Of a stretch of 24,179 nucleotides of DNA, positions 1-7,440 are shown piece by piece. The DNA is from DAMCAP01 sp964370205 (lineage in GTDB: Bacteria > Bacillota > Clostridia > Oscillospirales > Ruminococcaceae). Under the pieces are notes generated by a model. That model ran no database searches. It saw only the letters and a list, made by a program, of their open reading frames with translations, and was not told the origin of the DNA. The DNA is taken from contig CAYJIK010000026.1 in NCBI GenBank assembly GCA_964370205.1, forward strand, positions 1-24,179, read 5' to 3'. Position 1 is the first letter of the stretch; every line of letters begins with the position of its first letter. The translations under genes were made by a program, and so were the position numbers.

Positions 1-49
1 AAAAGTGAGTGTTCTTATTAGGATACGGGGATCCTATAAGAACACTCAC
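1..49 (-). terminator. Intrinsic terminator of tRNA-Leu
   Basis: A 19-bp near-perfect stem lies at 5-24 and 31-49 (13 bp of GTGAGTGTTCTTA against TAAGAACACTCAC plus TAGGAT/ATCCTA, one bulged T at 18) with a 6-nt loop. Read on the minus strand it is followed by TTTT at 4-1, and it begins 3 nt after the tRNA CCA end, so it should terminate the tRNA-Leu transcript. Confidence 0.85.
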
Positions 50-51
50 AC

Positions 52-138
52 TGGTGCCGCTGACCGGACTTGAACCGGTACGGTATTGCTACCGAGGGAT
101 TTTAAGTCCCTTGTGTCTGCCGATTCCACCACAGCGGC
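52..138 (-). tRNA. tRNA-Leu (UAA anticodon)
   Basis: On the minus strand an 87-nt class II tRNA is visible. The acceptor stem is GCCGCTG/CAGCGGC, the anticodon loop CTTAAAA contains TAA, there is a long variable arm, the T-loop is GGTTCAAGTCC, and CCA is encoded (52-54). A terminator follows directly and a good promoter lies 14 nt or so upstream. The gene is transcribed away from the tRNA-Ala gene. Confidence 0.97.
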
Positions 139-158
139 TAGAAATCGGAACGCTAATT

Positions 159-187
159 ATTTTAGCACAGAATTCAATCTATGTCAA
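159..187 (-). promoter_or_regulatory. Sigma-A promoter of tRNA-Leu
   Basis: On the minus strand TTGACA (187-182) and TAAAAT (164-159) are separated by 17 bp. The expected start at about 152 gives a short 5' leader before the mature tRNA at 138. Confidence 0.8.
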
Positions 188-235
188 TTGAAAAAGCAAA
201 ATTGAACGACAAGTTTTGAATTGAAGCAGAATGTG

Positions 236-264
236 TTGACAAACAACACTGTATCCTGTATAAT
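236..264 (+). promoter_or_regulatory. Consensus sigma-A promoter of tRNA-Ala
   Basis: TTGACA (236-241), a 17-bp spacer and TATAAT (259-264) form a perfect consensus promoter. Transcription should start near 271, about 40 nt before the mature tRNA. Confidence 0.92.
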
Positions 265-311
265 ATGTTTTGTTCTCTAAAGAAAGCTGTTTTTAAGGAG
301 AACGATGACGT

Positions 312-387
<76 letters not shown>

Positions 388-398
388 ATCTTAAAGTA

Positions 399-428
399 GA
401 CGACGGGGTTTGGCCTCGTCGTTTTTCT
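399..428 (+). terminator. Intrinsic terminator of tRNA-Ala
   Basis: The stem ACGACGGGG (400-408) pairs with CCTCGTCGT (414-422) with one G-U pair and a 5-nt loop, followed by a T-rich tract. It lies 12 nt after the tRNA. Confidence 0.9.
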
Positions 429-736
429 TTGTATCTTGATAGGGGATGATTTTGCGTCTAACCGGTAATGATGAACCCTGCTTACTAATGGCCTAATCGC
501 TCTAACCGTTTTTCGCCACATCCATTATAATAGGAAGACTCCGGCTGTTTTCATGCTCTAGCTTTGTCAAGCCATTACAAATGCTCAAAAGCTAACTCAA
601 CCATTTATATCAACCTGCTGAGTACCCTTAACATGCTTCGAGTAAGAGCTCGATTTTTAGAAAATCTGCTCGGCCAATTTACAGAATATGTTGGTATATC
701 GACTTAACTTTTCATAGGAACGTCAAAATGCTTGTA
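429..736. other. Intergenic region, nothing recognised
   Basis: This stretch lies between the tRNA-Ala terminator and the end of the AraC-type gene. I see no ORF with a ribosome binding site. AT-rich imperfect palindromes around 640-675 could form a weak terminator for the minus-strand regulator, but there is no convincing stem with a T tract. Confidence 0.5.
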
Positions 737-1726
737 TTAAACCGTCACCCCAAAGTTCAAATTGCTGCTCTGTGACGGATTTTGCATACACTCCACCAAC
801 ATCTTTTTGCGATACTCGGAGGGAGAAACGCCGACAGTTTTCTTAAAGGAAGTTGCAAAACCTGTCGCTGTCTTAAAACCTACTTCGGCCGCCACTTCTT
901 CTATACTCTTATCTGTTTCCAGTAAAAGATGCGAGGCTATATCCGCTCTTTTGTGAAGAATGTAATCGGTTATGGTTTTGCCTGTGAATTGTTTAAACAC
1001 ATTTTTGAGTTTGGTACTGCTCATACCGCCTATTTTCACTAACTCACCTTGCTTTATCTCACCTTTGAGCGAATTACCAATATGTTGGAGCACACTCACT
1101 ATGTGTCTGTAATCTTCTGATTTTGCAGGCAAGCGAGAATGCCCCATATTGATAAGCTCAGACATAAGCTCGTAGGCTTTGGCGGTGTAAAACATTGCGC
1201 CACTTGCCCCTTTGAACTCACTTGCTTTAATATCTGACAATATGTTTATCATGGTGGTTGGCCAGTTGTGGTCGCCACCTAGATTTTTGAGAATATTTGT
1301 GGGACTGTCGTTTACCCCGTCGAGTTTAAAGCTGTCACTTAGATGTTTTTCGTAAAAAGCGGGGAAATATGTTATGTCGACATAGCGTATGCGAGTCCCT
1401 GCTTTTATTGTTGTTTTGACTGCATCATACTTTTCCTCAATGAATGATACTATCTTCCCGGGGGTGATGTGCTCGGCGGTGTCAAGCCTTAGAGTGATAT
1501 ATCGCTCGCTCGGAGAGAACTTTGCATTGAAATTCTTTGTAAACAAAACATCACAGCTTGTTATTACAAAAAGATTTTCATGTGCATAGTACCACATAAA
1601 ACCGTCGGAAAACTCATTGTCTCCTCTCATGAATGTTCCACAGTCGTGGGTATTGTCGTTTGACTTTGTAAGCCCCATAGATAAACCCATATTGTAAAAC
1701 AGGTTGTTTAAAGACAAGTTATTCAT
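737..1726 (-). CDS. AraC-family transcriptional regulator
   Basis: This 329-aa protein ends in a two-helix-turn-helix AraC/XylS DNA-binding domain at about residues 215-310. Recognisable stretches are the first HTH (MSSTKLKNVFKQFTGKTI), the inter-HTH AxxLL-type helix (ADIASHLLLETDKSIEEVA) and the second HTH ending GVSPSEYRKK. The N-terminal ~200 residues are a poorly conserved putative sensing domain I cannot name. The start is supported by AAAGGAAAG a few bases upstream. The gene points away from two fused ABC transporters. This order (AraC regulator divergent to a YbtP/YbtQ- or Irt-type pair) is common in clostridia and recalls YbtA, which activates siderophore uptake in Yersinia when the ligand is present. 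Activation of the transporters is inferred from context only. Three TTCAGTT/AACTGAA half-sites in the divergent region (1754, 1771, 1797) could be its binding sites. Confidence 0.9.
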   Translation of the reverse strand: MNNLSLNNLFYNMGLSMGLTKSNDNTHDCGTFMRGDNEFSDGFMWYYAHENLFVITSCDVLFTKNFNAKFSPSERYITLRLDTAEHITPGKIVSFIEEKYDAVKTTIKAGTRIRYVDITYFPAFYEKHLSDSFKLDGVNDSPTNILKNLGGDHNWPTTMINILSDIKASEFKGASGAMFYTAKAYELMSELINMGHSRLPAKSEDYRHIVSVLQHIGNSLKGEIKQGELVKIGGMSSTKLKNVFKQFTGKTITDYILHKRADIASHLLLETDKSIEEVAAEVGFKTATGFATSFKKTVGVSPSEYRKKMLVECMQNPSQSSNLNFGVTV

Positions 1727-1752
1727 TATCTTTCCTTTCGGACATTTTTTCT

Positions 1753-1803
1753 TTTCAGTTAGCTAAAACAAACTGAAAGTTATTGTCAGAACTCAATTCA
1801 GTT
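1753..1803. promoter_or_regulatory. TTCAGTT/AACTGAA half-site cluster, possible AraC-type regulator sites
   Basis: An inverted repeat TTTCAGTT (1753-1760) / AACTGAAA (1771-1778) is followed by a third copy TTCAGTT at 1797-1803. The sites flank the -35 box of the plus-strand promoter (1783-1788) and lie in the 5' region of the AraC-type gene. Position suits an activator and autoregulator, but no binding evidence exists. Confidence 0.4.
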
Positions 1804-1811
1804 TATATAAT
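1783..1811 (+). promoter_or_regulatory. Sigma-A promoter towards the ABC importer pair
   Basis: TTGTCA (1783-1788), a 17-bp spacer and TATAAT (1806-1811) point to the plus strand. Transcription would start near 1818, giving a leader of about 690 nt before the first ABC gene. The start point coincides with a palindromic operator. Confidence 0.75.
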
Positions 1812-1817
1812 GATTAA

Positions 1818-1833
1818 GTTAGAAAAAGCTAAC
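1818..1833. promoter_or_regulatory. Palindromic operator GTTAG-N6-CTAAC, copy 1
   Basis: GTTAG (1818-1822), AAAAAG, CTAAC (1829-1833) form a 16-bp palindrome beginning 6 bp after the -10 box, where a bound repressor would block initiation. The same palindrome with the same spacing is found at 19555-19570 in the promoter of the siderophore ABC operon. The half-site resembles that of DtxR/IdeR/MntR-type metalloregulators (TTAGGTTAG cores), though the spacing differs; assignment to that family is inference. Confidence 0.6.
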
Positions 1834-2283
1834 AGCCAAATTGTAGCATACAGTAAGAGAATATGCAAGAAGTGATGCTAAATGAGTGAGCTTGTTCTAA
1901 GATCTGTTGTTTTTACACATAGCAATCGCTTGCTTGTGGCTTGAGAATTACCTCTAACGGTCGTTTGTTTGTGATAATTTCTGATTTTCTTTTGTGTGGG
2001 ACAAATTGAAATTCTCAAAAATTCGTTATAGGCTACGTCTCGTTCGTAAAACTCTTGTCGCCGCATTTCAAATGCCGAGCACAGCGAATGCTATCATACC
2101 GATGATCCCCCTGACTGTCCGGTTGCTTTAACAGTTATTTTTAGGGTGACCTGTGCAAAAGTGTTTGTCCTCTTGAAAAGCAAGTGAGATGACAACCCCA
2201 CGAAATGCCATGAAGCTATCGGAGCGTTTGTTATCACCTTGGCGGTTCGGCCAGATGTTTTCTTTAATTATTGGAGAAATCAA
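1834..2283 (+). other. Long untranslated leader of the ABC pair
   Basis: About 450 bp between the promoter/operator and a short candidate ORF. I found no ORF with a good ribosome binding site on either strand and no riboswitch core I can name. It would be transcribed as part of a ~690-nt leader if the 1783 promoter serves the transporters. Confidence 0.4.
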
Positions 2284-2376
2284 ATGTCAGAGAGGAGCTT
2301 AGGAGTTTTTGCCTTACCGTATGAAGAATCGTCTCAAAATCAGCACCATTCAAACAGTTTAAGACCCCCTATTTGA
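2284..2376 (+). CDS. Candidate 30-residue leader peptide
   Basis: ATG at 2284 is preceded by a good ribosome binding site (TTGGAG, about 8 nt upstream) and opens a 30-codon frame ending TGA at 2374-2376. The peptide starts MSERSLGVFALPYEE and ends LRPPI, is hydrophilic and has no membrane segment or signal. A hairpin (2391-2412) follows 15 nt after the stop, so translation of this frame could influence folding of the leader ahead of the first ABC gene. I do not recognise a family, and it may be a non-coding stretch that happens to have a start signal. Confidence 0.35.
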   Translation: MSERSLGVFALPYEESSQNQHHSNSLRPPI

Positions 2377-2390
2377 ATAGTGAGGTAGAA

Positions 2391-2497
2391 GTTTGAAAAT
2401 AAATTTTCAAACCGCAGTTTTGTGCTTTTCGGCACAGCCGCATTTTTGTTGTAATAAAAATTAATGTCACAAAAGCCACACAAAACATGCAGAAAGG
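2391..2497 (+). repeat. Structured leader element, copy A (before first ABC gene)
   Basis: A 10-bp hairpin GTTTGAAAAT/ATTTTCAAAC (2391-2412) is followed by GCAGTTTT (2414-2421), a second hairpin TGTGC/GCACA (2421-2436) and the 16-mer AAAACATGCAGAAAGG (2482-2497), which contains the ribosome binding site. The same order of parts, including the identical 16-mer, occurs before the second ABC gene at 4291-4347. Confidence 0.6.
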
Positions 2498-2509
2498 TAT
2501 GGTCATAAA

Positions 2510-4291
2510 ATGAAAAAAGAGAAAAAAGGTTCTTTACTCAGCCGACTTTTGGTCTATGCTGACAATCGAAAGGGACTAACCTACATCGGTATGGTTTTGT
2601 CGGGCGCAAGTGCGGTGGTTGCACTTCTCCCCGTAATCTTTATCTGGTTTGGGATAAGAGAAATATTTTATATGTACCCAAACATCACTATGAGCGAAAG
2701 CCTAACGCTTTACGCTTGGCTTAGTTTAGGGAGCGCGGTATGTTCGATGCTCTTTTATTTTGTGGCGCTTATGTGTACCCACGCTGCCGCTTTTAGAGTA
2801 GCAAAAAACTTGCGACTTGCGGCAGTGACACATCTTGCCGATTTACCGCTTGGGTTTTTCAGCAAAACAGGTAGCGGCAAGATAAGGAAGATTATAAGCG
2901 ACAGTGCAGGAGCAACTGAAAGTTATCTTGCTCATCAAATCCCCGATTTGGTGGGGGCATATATCACGCCTGTGATTGTTTTAGTGCTACTCTTTGTCTT
3001 TGACTGGCGACTTGGCTTAATCAGCATTACCACGCTTGTGCTCGCTATGTTTTCCCAGTCCTTGATGATGGGTAAAGGCTATAAAGAGAGAGTTGAAGCC
3101 TTTCAAACTTCACTATCTAACATGAACAACGAAGCAGTGGAGTATGTTAGGGGCATCCCCGTTGTAAAGACATTTGGGCAGAGCATTTTCTCATTCAAAA
3201 AGTTTTACGACAATATCATGGAATATAAAAAGCTCGTCCTGAAAAACACATTTTTTTACCGAACTCCGATGAATTTCTATCAGATGTTCTTAGGATCGGT
3301 AGCGGTATTTTTGGTTGTCGGTGGTGCTTTGATTTTTATGGTTGCCGAAAACAGAATTGAGTTTATGCTTCACCTAATTTTCTACATACTGTTCACGCCG
3401 ATTTTCACTGTTATGCTCACCAAAATAATGTGGACAAGTCAGTACACTATGGTCGCAGAAGATGCTCTCTCCAGAATTACAGAACTTTTAAACGAAAAAC
3501 CACTCGAGCAATATCCTAACACCTTCGACATCTTTACTTATGATATTGAACTTAACAATGTAAGCTTCAAATATGAAAACTCGGAGAAAAACGCACTTAA
3601 TCATGTATCGCTAACTATCCAAGAGGGGCAGACGATAGCTTTGGTAGGTGCTTCGGGTGGCGGTAAAAGCACACTTGCTTCGCTAATTGCAAGATTTTTT
3701 GATGTAAATGAGGGAAGCGTTAAAATCGGTGGAGTAGATGTGAAAAACATTGATGAGAACACACTGATGCAGAACATATCCTTTGTTTTTCAAAACTTGA
3801 GTCTATATAAGTCAAGCATCCTTGATAATGTGCGTGAGGGCAGACCGATTGCTACCGAAACGGAGGTTATAGCTGCGTTAAAAGCGGCGCAGTGTGAGGA
3901 AATCATCGCTAAATTCGAAAACGGCATACACACTGTCATTGGTACAAAGGGAGTCTTTGTGTCGGGTGGAGAAGCACAGAGAATTGCCATTGCAAGGGCG
4001 ATACTCAAAAACGCACCGATAATTCTACTCGATGAAGCAACGGCTTTCACCGACCCCGAAAACGAACACCAAATACAGCTTGCTCTGTCCGAACTTGCCA
4101 GAGGCAAAACCGTGGTAATGATAGCACACAGGCTCTCAACCGTACAAAATGCCGACTGCATTTACTATATCGAAAACGGTGAAATCAAAGAGAGCGGTAC
4201 GCATAGCGAGTTAATTACTAAGACGGGCAAATATAGCACTATGTGGAATGAATATCAAACTGCGTTCACATGGAGAGAAAGCAGAGGTTAG
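2510..4291 (+). CDS. Fused TMD-NBD ABC transporter, siderophore-importer type (YbtQ/IrtA-like)
   Basis: The 593-aa protein has an exporter-fold membrane domain (about 1-320, six segments) and a C-terminal ATPase (about 340-590). The ATPase shows Walker A GASGGGKST, Q-loop FVFQN, signature VSGGEAQR, Walker B IILLDEATAF and H-loop AHR. DEATAFTDPENE in place of DEATSALD, and FSKTGSGKIRKIISDSAG after the second segment, are features I associate with YbtP/YbtQ and IrtA/IrtB, which import Fe-siderophores despite the exporter fold. With the next gene it should form a heterodimer in the cytoplasmic membrane. The start ATG follows AGAAAGG by about 12 nt. The divergent AraC regulator supports ligand-induced uptake. 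Substrate is inferred; a drug or peptide exporter is the main alternative. Confidence 0.88.
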   Translation: MKKEKKGSLLSRLLVYADNRKGLTYIGMVLSGASAVVALLPVIFIWFGIREIFYMYPNITMSESLTLYAWLSLGSAVCSMLFYFVALMCTHAAAFRVAKNLRLAAVTHLADLPLGFFSKTGSGKIRKIISDSAGATESYLAHQIPDLVGAYITPVIVLVLLFVFDWRLGLISITTLVLAMFSQSLMMGKGYKERVEAFQTSLSNMNNEAVEYVRGIPVVKTFGQSIFSFKKFYDNIMEYKKLVLKNTFFYRTPMNFYQMFLGSVAVFLVVGGALIFMVAENRIEFMLHLIFYILFTPIFTVMLTKIMWTSQYTMVAEDALSRITELLNEKPLEQYPNTFDIFTYDIELNNVSFKYENSEKNALNHVSLTIQEGQTIALVGASGGGKSTLASLIARFFDVNEGSVKIGGVDVKNIDENTLMQNISFVFQNLSLYKSSILDNVREGRPIATETEVIAALKAAQCEEIIAKFENGIHTVIGTKGVFVSGGEAQRIAIARAILKNAPIILLDEATAFTDPENEHQIQLALSELARGKTVVMIAHRLSTVQNADCIYYIENGEIKESGTHSELITKTGKYSTMWNEYQTAFTWRESRG

Positions 4292-4347
4292 TTTGAAACA
4301 CAGTTTCAACAGCAGTTTTATGAAAAATCATAAAACATGCAGAAAGG
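4291..4347 (+). repeat. Structured leader element, copy B (before second ABC gene)
   Basis: GTTTGAAA and TTTCAAC (4291-4310) form a short hairpin with one bulge, followed by GCAGTTTT, a perfect 8-bp hairpin GTTTTATG/CATAAAAC (4315-4336) and the 16-mer AAAACATGCAGAAAGG (4332-4347) shared with copy A. It fills the whole 62-bp gap between the two ABC genes. Confidence 0.6.
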
Positions 4348-4353
4348 AATAAT

Positions 4354-6099
4354 ATGAAAAACTTCTTCAAAAAAACCTTTGCACTGTCTGATTCAGGTGC
4401 AAAAGGGATTGTAAAAGCAAGCCTTTCTCGAACTGCAAGCGACATTGTGGTCATGGCTGTCAGCGGACTTGTATTTTTGCTTTTCAGTGAAATGGTGTTA
4501 CCTGTACTTGAGGGACAAGAGCCTGTACTAAACATAGTCTCTTATGTCATTTATGGCGTTATCATTATGGCGCTTATGGTCATAGCAAGAAGAATTGAGT
4601 ACGATGCCACCTATATAACTTCATACGAAGAAAGTGCAAACAAAAGAATAAGCCTTGCGGAAGTGCTCAGAAAACTTCCACTTTCTTTCTTTGGCCAAAA
4701 AGATGTAAGCGACATTACCACAACGATTATGGGCGATACGGAAGTTATAGAAAATGTATTTTCACAGTTTGTCCCACACCTGGTAGGTTCAATGATTTCC
4801 ACCGTTATCATTTCGGTCGCTTTGTTTTTTGTAAACCCTATGATGGCACTTGCCGCATTTTGGGTAATACCTGTATCTTTTTTAATGGCATTTTTAAGTA
4901 AGAAACAGCTTGATAAATATTACCGCGATGTGAAAGAACTAAAACTTGCATACCTTGCCCAAACACAGGAGTTTGTGGAGAACATTAAAGACATAAAAGC
5001 AAATAACCGTAAATCGGAACATCTCAGTGTCATTGAACAAAGGCTTTCCGCATATGAAAAGTCCAGCATTAACGGCGAACTTAAAGGTGGTCTGCTTGTG
5101 ACTGCTTCGCAAATGATACTTAAAATCGGCATTGCAACAACCATGCTCACAGGCATAAATCTACTTGCCGAAGAGCAAATTGATGTGCTGATTTTTATAG
5201 TCTTTATGATGATAGTAACAAGACTGTACGACCCACTGGCAGGAGCACTCGTCAATTTATCAGCTATATTCAATTCACTGCTCAGCGTGGACAGAATGAA
5301 AGAGTTTGAAACTACCGCTATACAAACAGGCGAAGAGACTATCGCTAATGTGAGTAGTGACATTGTGTTTAACAATGTGAAATTTGCTTATAACAAGGGC
5401 GAAACCGTGCTTGATGGTCTATCCTTTACCGCAAAACAAGGTGAAGTTACAGCCCTTGTCGGTCCGTCCGGCGGTGGAAAGTCAACCGCCATAAAACTTG
5501 CGGCAAGATTTTGGGATATTGATAGCGGAAAAATCACACTCGGTGGCGAGGATATAGGGAAAGTTGACCCTGAAACCTTGCTACAAAGCTACTCTATTGT
5601 GTTTCAAGATGTAACGCTGTTCAATAACACAGTTATGGAAAATATCCGTATCGGCAAAAAAGATGCTACCGACGAGGATGTCATCGCAGTAGCGAAAGCG
5701 GCTAACTGCCACGAATTTGTGTCCGTACTGCCGAAAGGGTATGACACTTTAATCGGTGAAAACGGAGCGCTTCTTTCAGGAGGTGAAAGACAACGAATTT
5801 CCATAGCAAGAGCACTGCTCAAAGATGCACCGATAATTCTCCTTGACGAAGCTACTTCCTCGGTGGACATATTAAACGAAACCGCACTCGGGCAAGCGGT
5901 CAGTAGGCTGACAAGAGGCAAAACCGTAATTGTTATCGCCCACCGTATGCGTACCGTAGCCGGAGCTGACAAGATAGTTTTACTGAAAGACGGTAAGGTA
6001 GCGGCAGAGGGTAACCACGAGGAGATGATGAAGAAAAGCGACGATTATCGAAACATGGTGAAACTTCAAAACGAGAGCATGAATTGGGTGTTGCGGTGA
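4354..6099 (+). CDS. Fused TMD-NBD ABC transporter, partner subunit (YbtP/IrtB-like)
   Basis: The 581-aa protein has six predicted membrane segments in about residues 1-310 and an ATPase in about 335-575. It shows Walker A GPSGGGKST, Q-loop IVFQD, signature LSGGERQR, Walker B IILLDEATSSVD and H-loop IAHR, so its ATP sites look catalytically complete. FFGQKDVSDITTTIMGDTEVIENV is the usual coupling region after the second segment. It lies 62 bp after its partner, with a copy of the same hairpin leader and ribosome binding site, so the two are probably co-transcribed and translated from similar initiation regions. An intrinsic terminator follows at 6306. Function as the second half of a siderophore/metallophore importer follows from the pair and the AraC gene; substrate is not shown by the sequence. 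Confidence 0.88.
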   Translation: MKNFFKKTFALSDSGAKGIVKASLSRTASDIVVMAVSGLVFLLFSEMVLPVLEGQEPVLNIVSYVIYGVIIMALMVIARRIEYDATYITSYEESANKRISLAEVLRKLPLSFFGQKDVSDITTTIMGDTEVIENVFSQFVPHLVGSMISTVIISVALFFVNPMMALAAFWVIPVSFLMAFLSKKQLDKYYRDVKELKLAYLAQTQEFVENIKDIKANNRKSEHLSVIEQRLSAYEKSSINGELKGGLLVTASQMILKIGIATTMLTGINLLAEEQIDVLIFIVFMMIVTRLYDPLAGALVNLSAIFNSLLSVDRMKEFETTAIQTGEETIANVSSDIVFNNVKFAYNKGETVLDGLSFTAKQGEVTALVGPSGGGKSTAIKLAARFWDIDSGKITLGGEDIGKVDPETLLQSYSIVFQDVTLFNNTVMENIRIGKKDATDEDVIAVAKAANCHEFVSVLPKGYDTLIGENGALLSGGERQRISIARALLKDAPIILLDEATSSVDILNETALGQAVSRLTRGKTVIVIAHRMRTVAGADKIVLLKDGKVAAEGNHEEMMKKSDDYRNMVKLQNESMNWVLR

Positions 6100-6189
6100 A
6101 CTTATTTATGGCATACACAAAACCGTCTATAACAGATAGAGAGGGCGTTTGGCAGAAATCAGAGCAGACGAAAACCCCATGCAAACTGA

Positions 6190-6333
6190 ATTAACACAAA
6201 ATTAACTTCGCTGACCTTGCCACCTGTGTAACAGTGGTAATGTCGGGAAGAGCGCATAAATTGTTCCTAACGGCTATGCGTGAGGTAAAAGTTAAAAATA
6301 GCCGGACGGTCGTGAAAACGACCGTTTTGTTTT
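6190..6333 (+). other. Hairpin-rich 3' region of the ABC operon
   Basis: About 140 nt after the ABC pair holds a hairpin around 6217-6240 (TTGCCAC/GTGGTAA with CTG/CAG), a second one CGCATA (6253-6258)/TATGCG (6275-6280), and then the intrinsic terminator. It could be a structured 3' UTR or a small RNA; no promoter of its own was found. Confidence 0.3.
6306..6333 (+). terminator. Intrinsic terminator of the ABC importer operon
   Basis: ACGGTCGT (6306-6313) pairs perfectly with ACGACCGT (6318-6325) around a GAAA tetraloop, followed by a T-rich tract (TTTGTTTTG). Confidence 0.88.
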
Positions 6334-6429
6334 GTGCAGCGTTGTCAAGTTTACATGAGACGCCACGCTGAATAGAGTCGGGTAGTGGAGACACGGCCGG
6401 TTAAAGAGGCAGTTGTTGTACAGCCTGAT

Positions 6430-6458
6430 TTGACATCGGTGTATGAATTTCATATAAT
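6430..6458 (+). promoter_or_regulatory. Consensus sigma-A promoter of the response regulator
   Basis: TTGACA (6430-6435), 17 bp, TATAAT (6453-6458): a perfect consensus promoter. Transcription from about 6465 gives a ~175-nt leader before the regulator's ATG. Confidence 0.9.
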
Positions 6459-6559
6459 GTTAACAAATGAATAGAATTGAGCATTCTTTTAAACAGGACG
6501 GTTTTGTTTAGCGTTTAAGTAACCATATCAATGAAAAGGAGCAAGCTTATTAGGCGTCA

Positions 6560-6618
6560 GTGAGGAGTTGTTAAGGTACAGCGTCCATTAAGACAACGCA
6601 AAGCTCGTCACACCTCAC
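6560..6618 (+). other. Structured leader ahead of the response regulator
   Basis: GTGAGG (6560-6565) can pair with CCTCAC (6613-6618) and GTTGT (6567-6571) with ACAAC (6593-6597). The structure ends about 20 nt before the regulator's start codon, in a region that lacks a clear Shine-Dalgarno sequence, so translation of the regulator may be weak or controlled. Confidence 0.35.
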
Positions 6619-6639
6619 TAATAATTGCTGACTATAAAA

Positions 6640-7272
6640 ATGTATAACGTAATAATTGTAGACGACCAGCCGAGTTCGAGAGATTTCATGAAGTACGCAA
6701 TTTTGCTCGGGAAGGACAGGTACTCGTTGCTTGATAGTTTAAGCGATGCTGACGAGTTGCTCGGCCATCTTAGGACAAAAAAGCCGGATTTGATACTGCT
6801 CGACATTTACACAGGTGGTAAAGAAAACGGTATTGTCGTTGCCGAGCAGGTGAAGAAGCTTTATCCCGACATCAAGATTATCATTCTCACCTTCCTTATC
6901 CAAAAGCGGCATGTTGACAATGCCCAGAAGATCGGATGTGAAGGTTTTTGGTATAAGGACCATATAGATGTAAGCCTCATAGAAGTGATGGATAAGGTAA
7001 TGGCGGGGTATACCTACTACCCTCAGTCTCAGCCTGTAGTCGCTATCGGGACGGCAAAAAGCTCTGATTTTACTGCGAAAGAACTACAGATCTTACAAGC
7101 GAAGATCAACGGGGAATCCGCCGAGGAAATCTGCGAAAAGTTAGGTATCAAACGCTCGACGCTGAGCACGCATATGACCAACATGCAAAACAAGACAGGA
7201 TATAATAATTTCATAAAGCTTGTCGCTGATGTGGTGGAGAAGAAGTTTATCATTACAGGTGAAACGATATAG
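6640..7272 (+). CDS. NarL/FixJ-type response regulator, orphan
   Basis: From ATG 6640 the protein is 210 aa: a receiver domain (1-120) and a LuxR/GerE helix-turn-helix (about 145-205). The receiver has the acidic pair D8-D9 (VDDQ), the phospho-acceptor D55 in LILLDIYTG, T84 and K106 (FWYKD), so it should be phosphorylatable. The output domain reads FTAKELQILQ through the HTH helix RSTLSTHMTNM. An in-frame TTG at 6625 would add five residues, but receiver domains normally begin at MYNVIIVDD, so ATG 6640 is preferred; neither start has a clear ribosome binding site. No histidine kinase is in the window. A consensus promoter and its own terminator (7297) make it a single-gene unit, upstream of two pseudo-receiver genes and a large surface-protein gene in the same orientation, which it might regulate (inference). 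Confidence 0.93.
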   Translation: MYNVIIVDDQPSSRDFMKYAILLGKDRYSLLDSLSDADELLGHLRTKKPDLILLDIYTGGKENGIVVAEQVKKLYPDIKIIILTFLIQKRHVDNAQKIGCEGFWYKDHIDVSLIEVMDKVMAGYTYYPQSQPVVAIGTAKSSDFTAKELQILQAKINGESAEEICEKLGIKRSTLSTHMTNMQNKTGYNNFIKLVADVVEKKFIITGETI

Positions 7273-7296
7273 AAAATTGAATAATCAATCAAAAAC

Positions 7297-7344
7297 ATCC
7301 TTGTGGACGTGTCTTTGACAGATGCGGTCGCAAGGATTTTTTTT
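7297..7344 (+). terminator. Intrinsic terminator after the response regulator
   Basis: ATCCTTG (7297-7303) pairs with CAAGGAT (7331-7337), with a small inner hairpin possible (TGTC/GACA), followed by a run of T to 7344. Partial read-through into the next genes is possible because the stem is short. Confidence 0.75.
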
Positions 7345-7440
7345 GTGAAAATTTTTAAATCTAGCATTTTTTACGATGTGCAAATTTTTGGTTTTTGCTA
7401 TCATTAAAACAAAATAGAGTATGACGTACGCCGCAGACCG

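Noticed and set aside
9..191. 60-aa plus-strand ORF containing LTGLEPVRYCYRGIL
   Set aside because: It is the antisense reading of tRNA-Leu and its terminator, with no ribosome binding site.
1756..1769. GTTAGCTAA sequence near the AraC start as a third metal operator
   Set aside because: It has one half-site only and no N6-spaced partner, so it does not match the two palindromes.
1878..2066. 62-aa minus-strand ORF in the AraC/ABC intergenic region
   Set aside because: There is no ribosome binding site and no recognisable composition, and it lies in a region that looks like untranslated leader.
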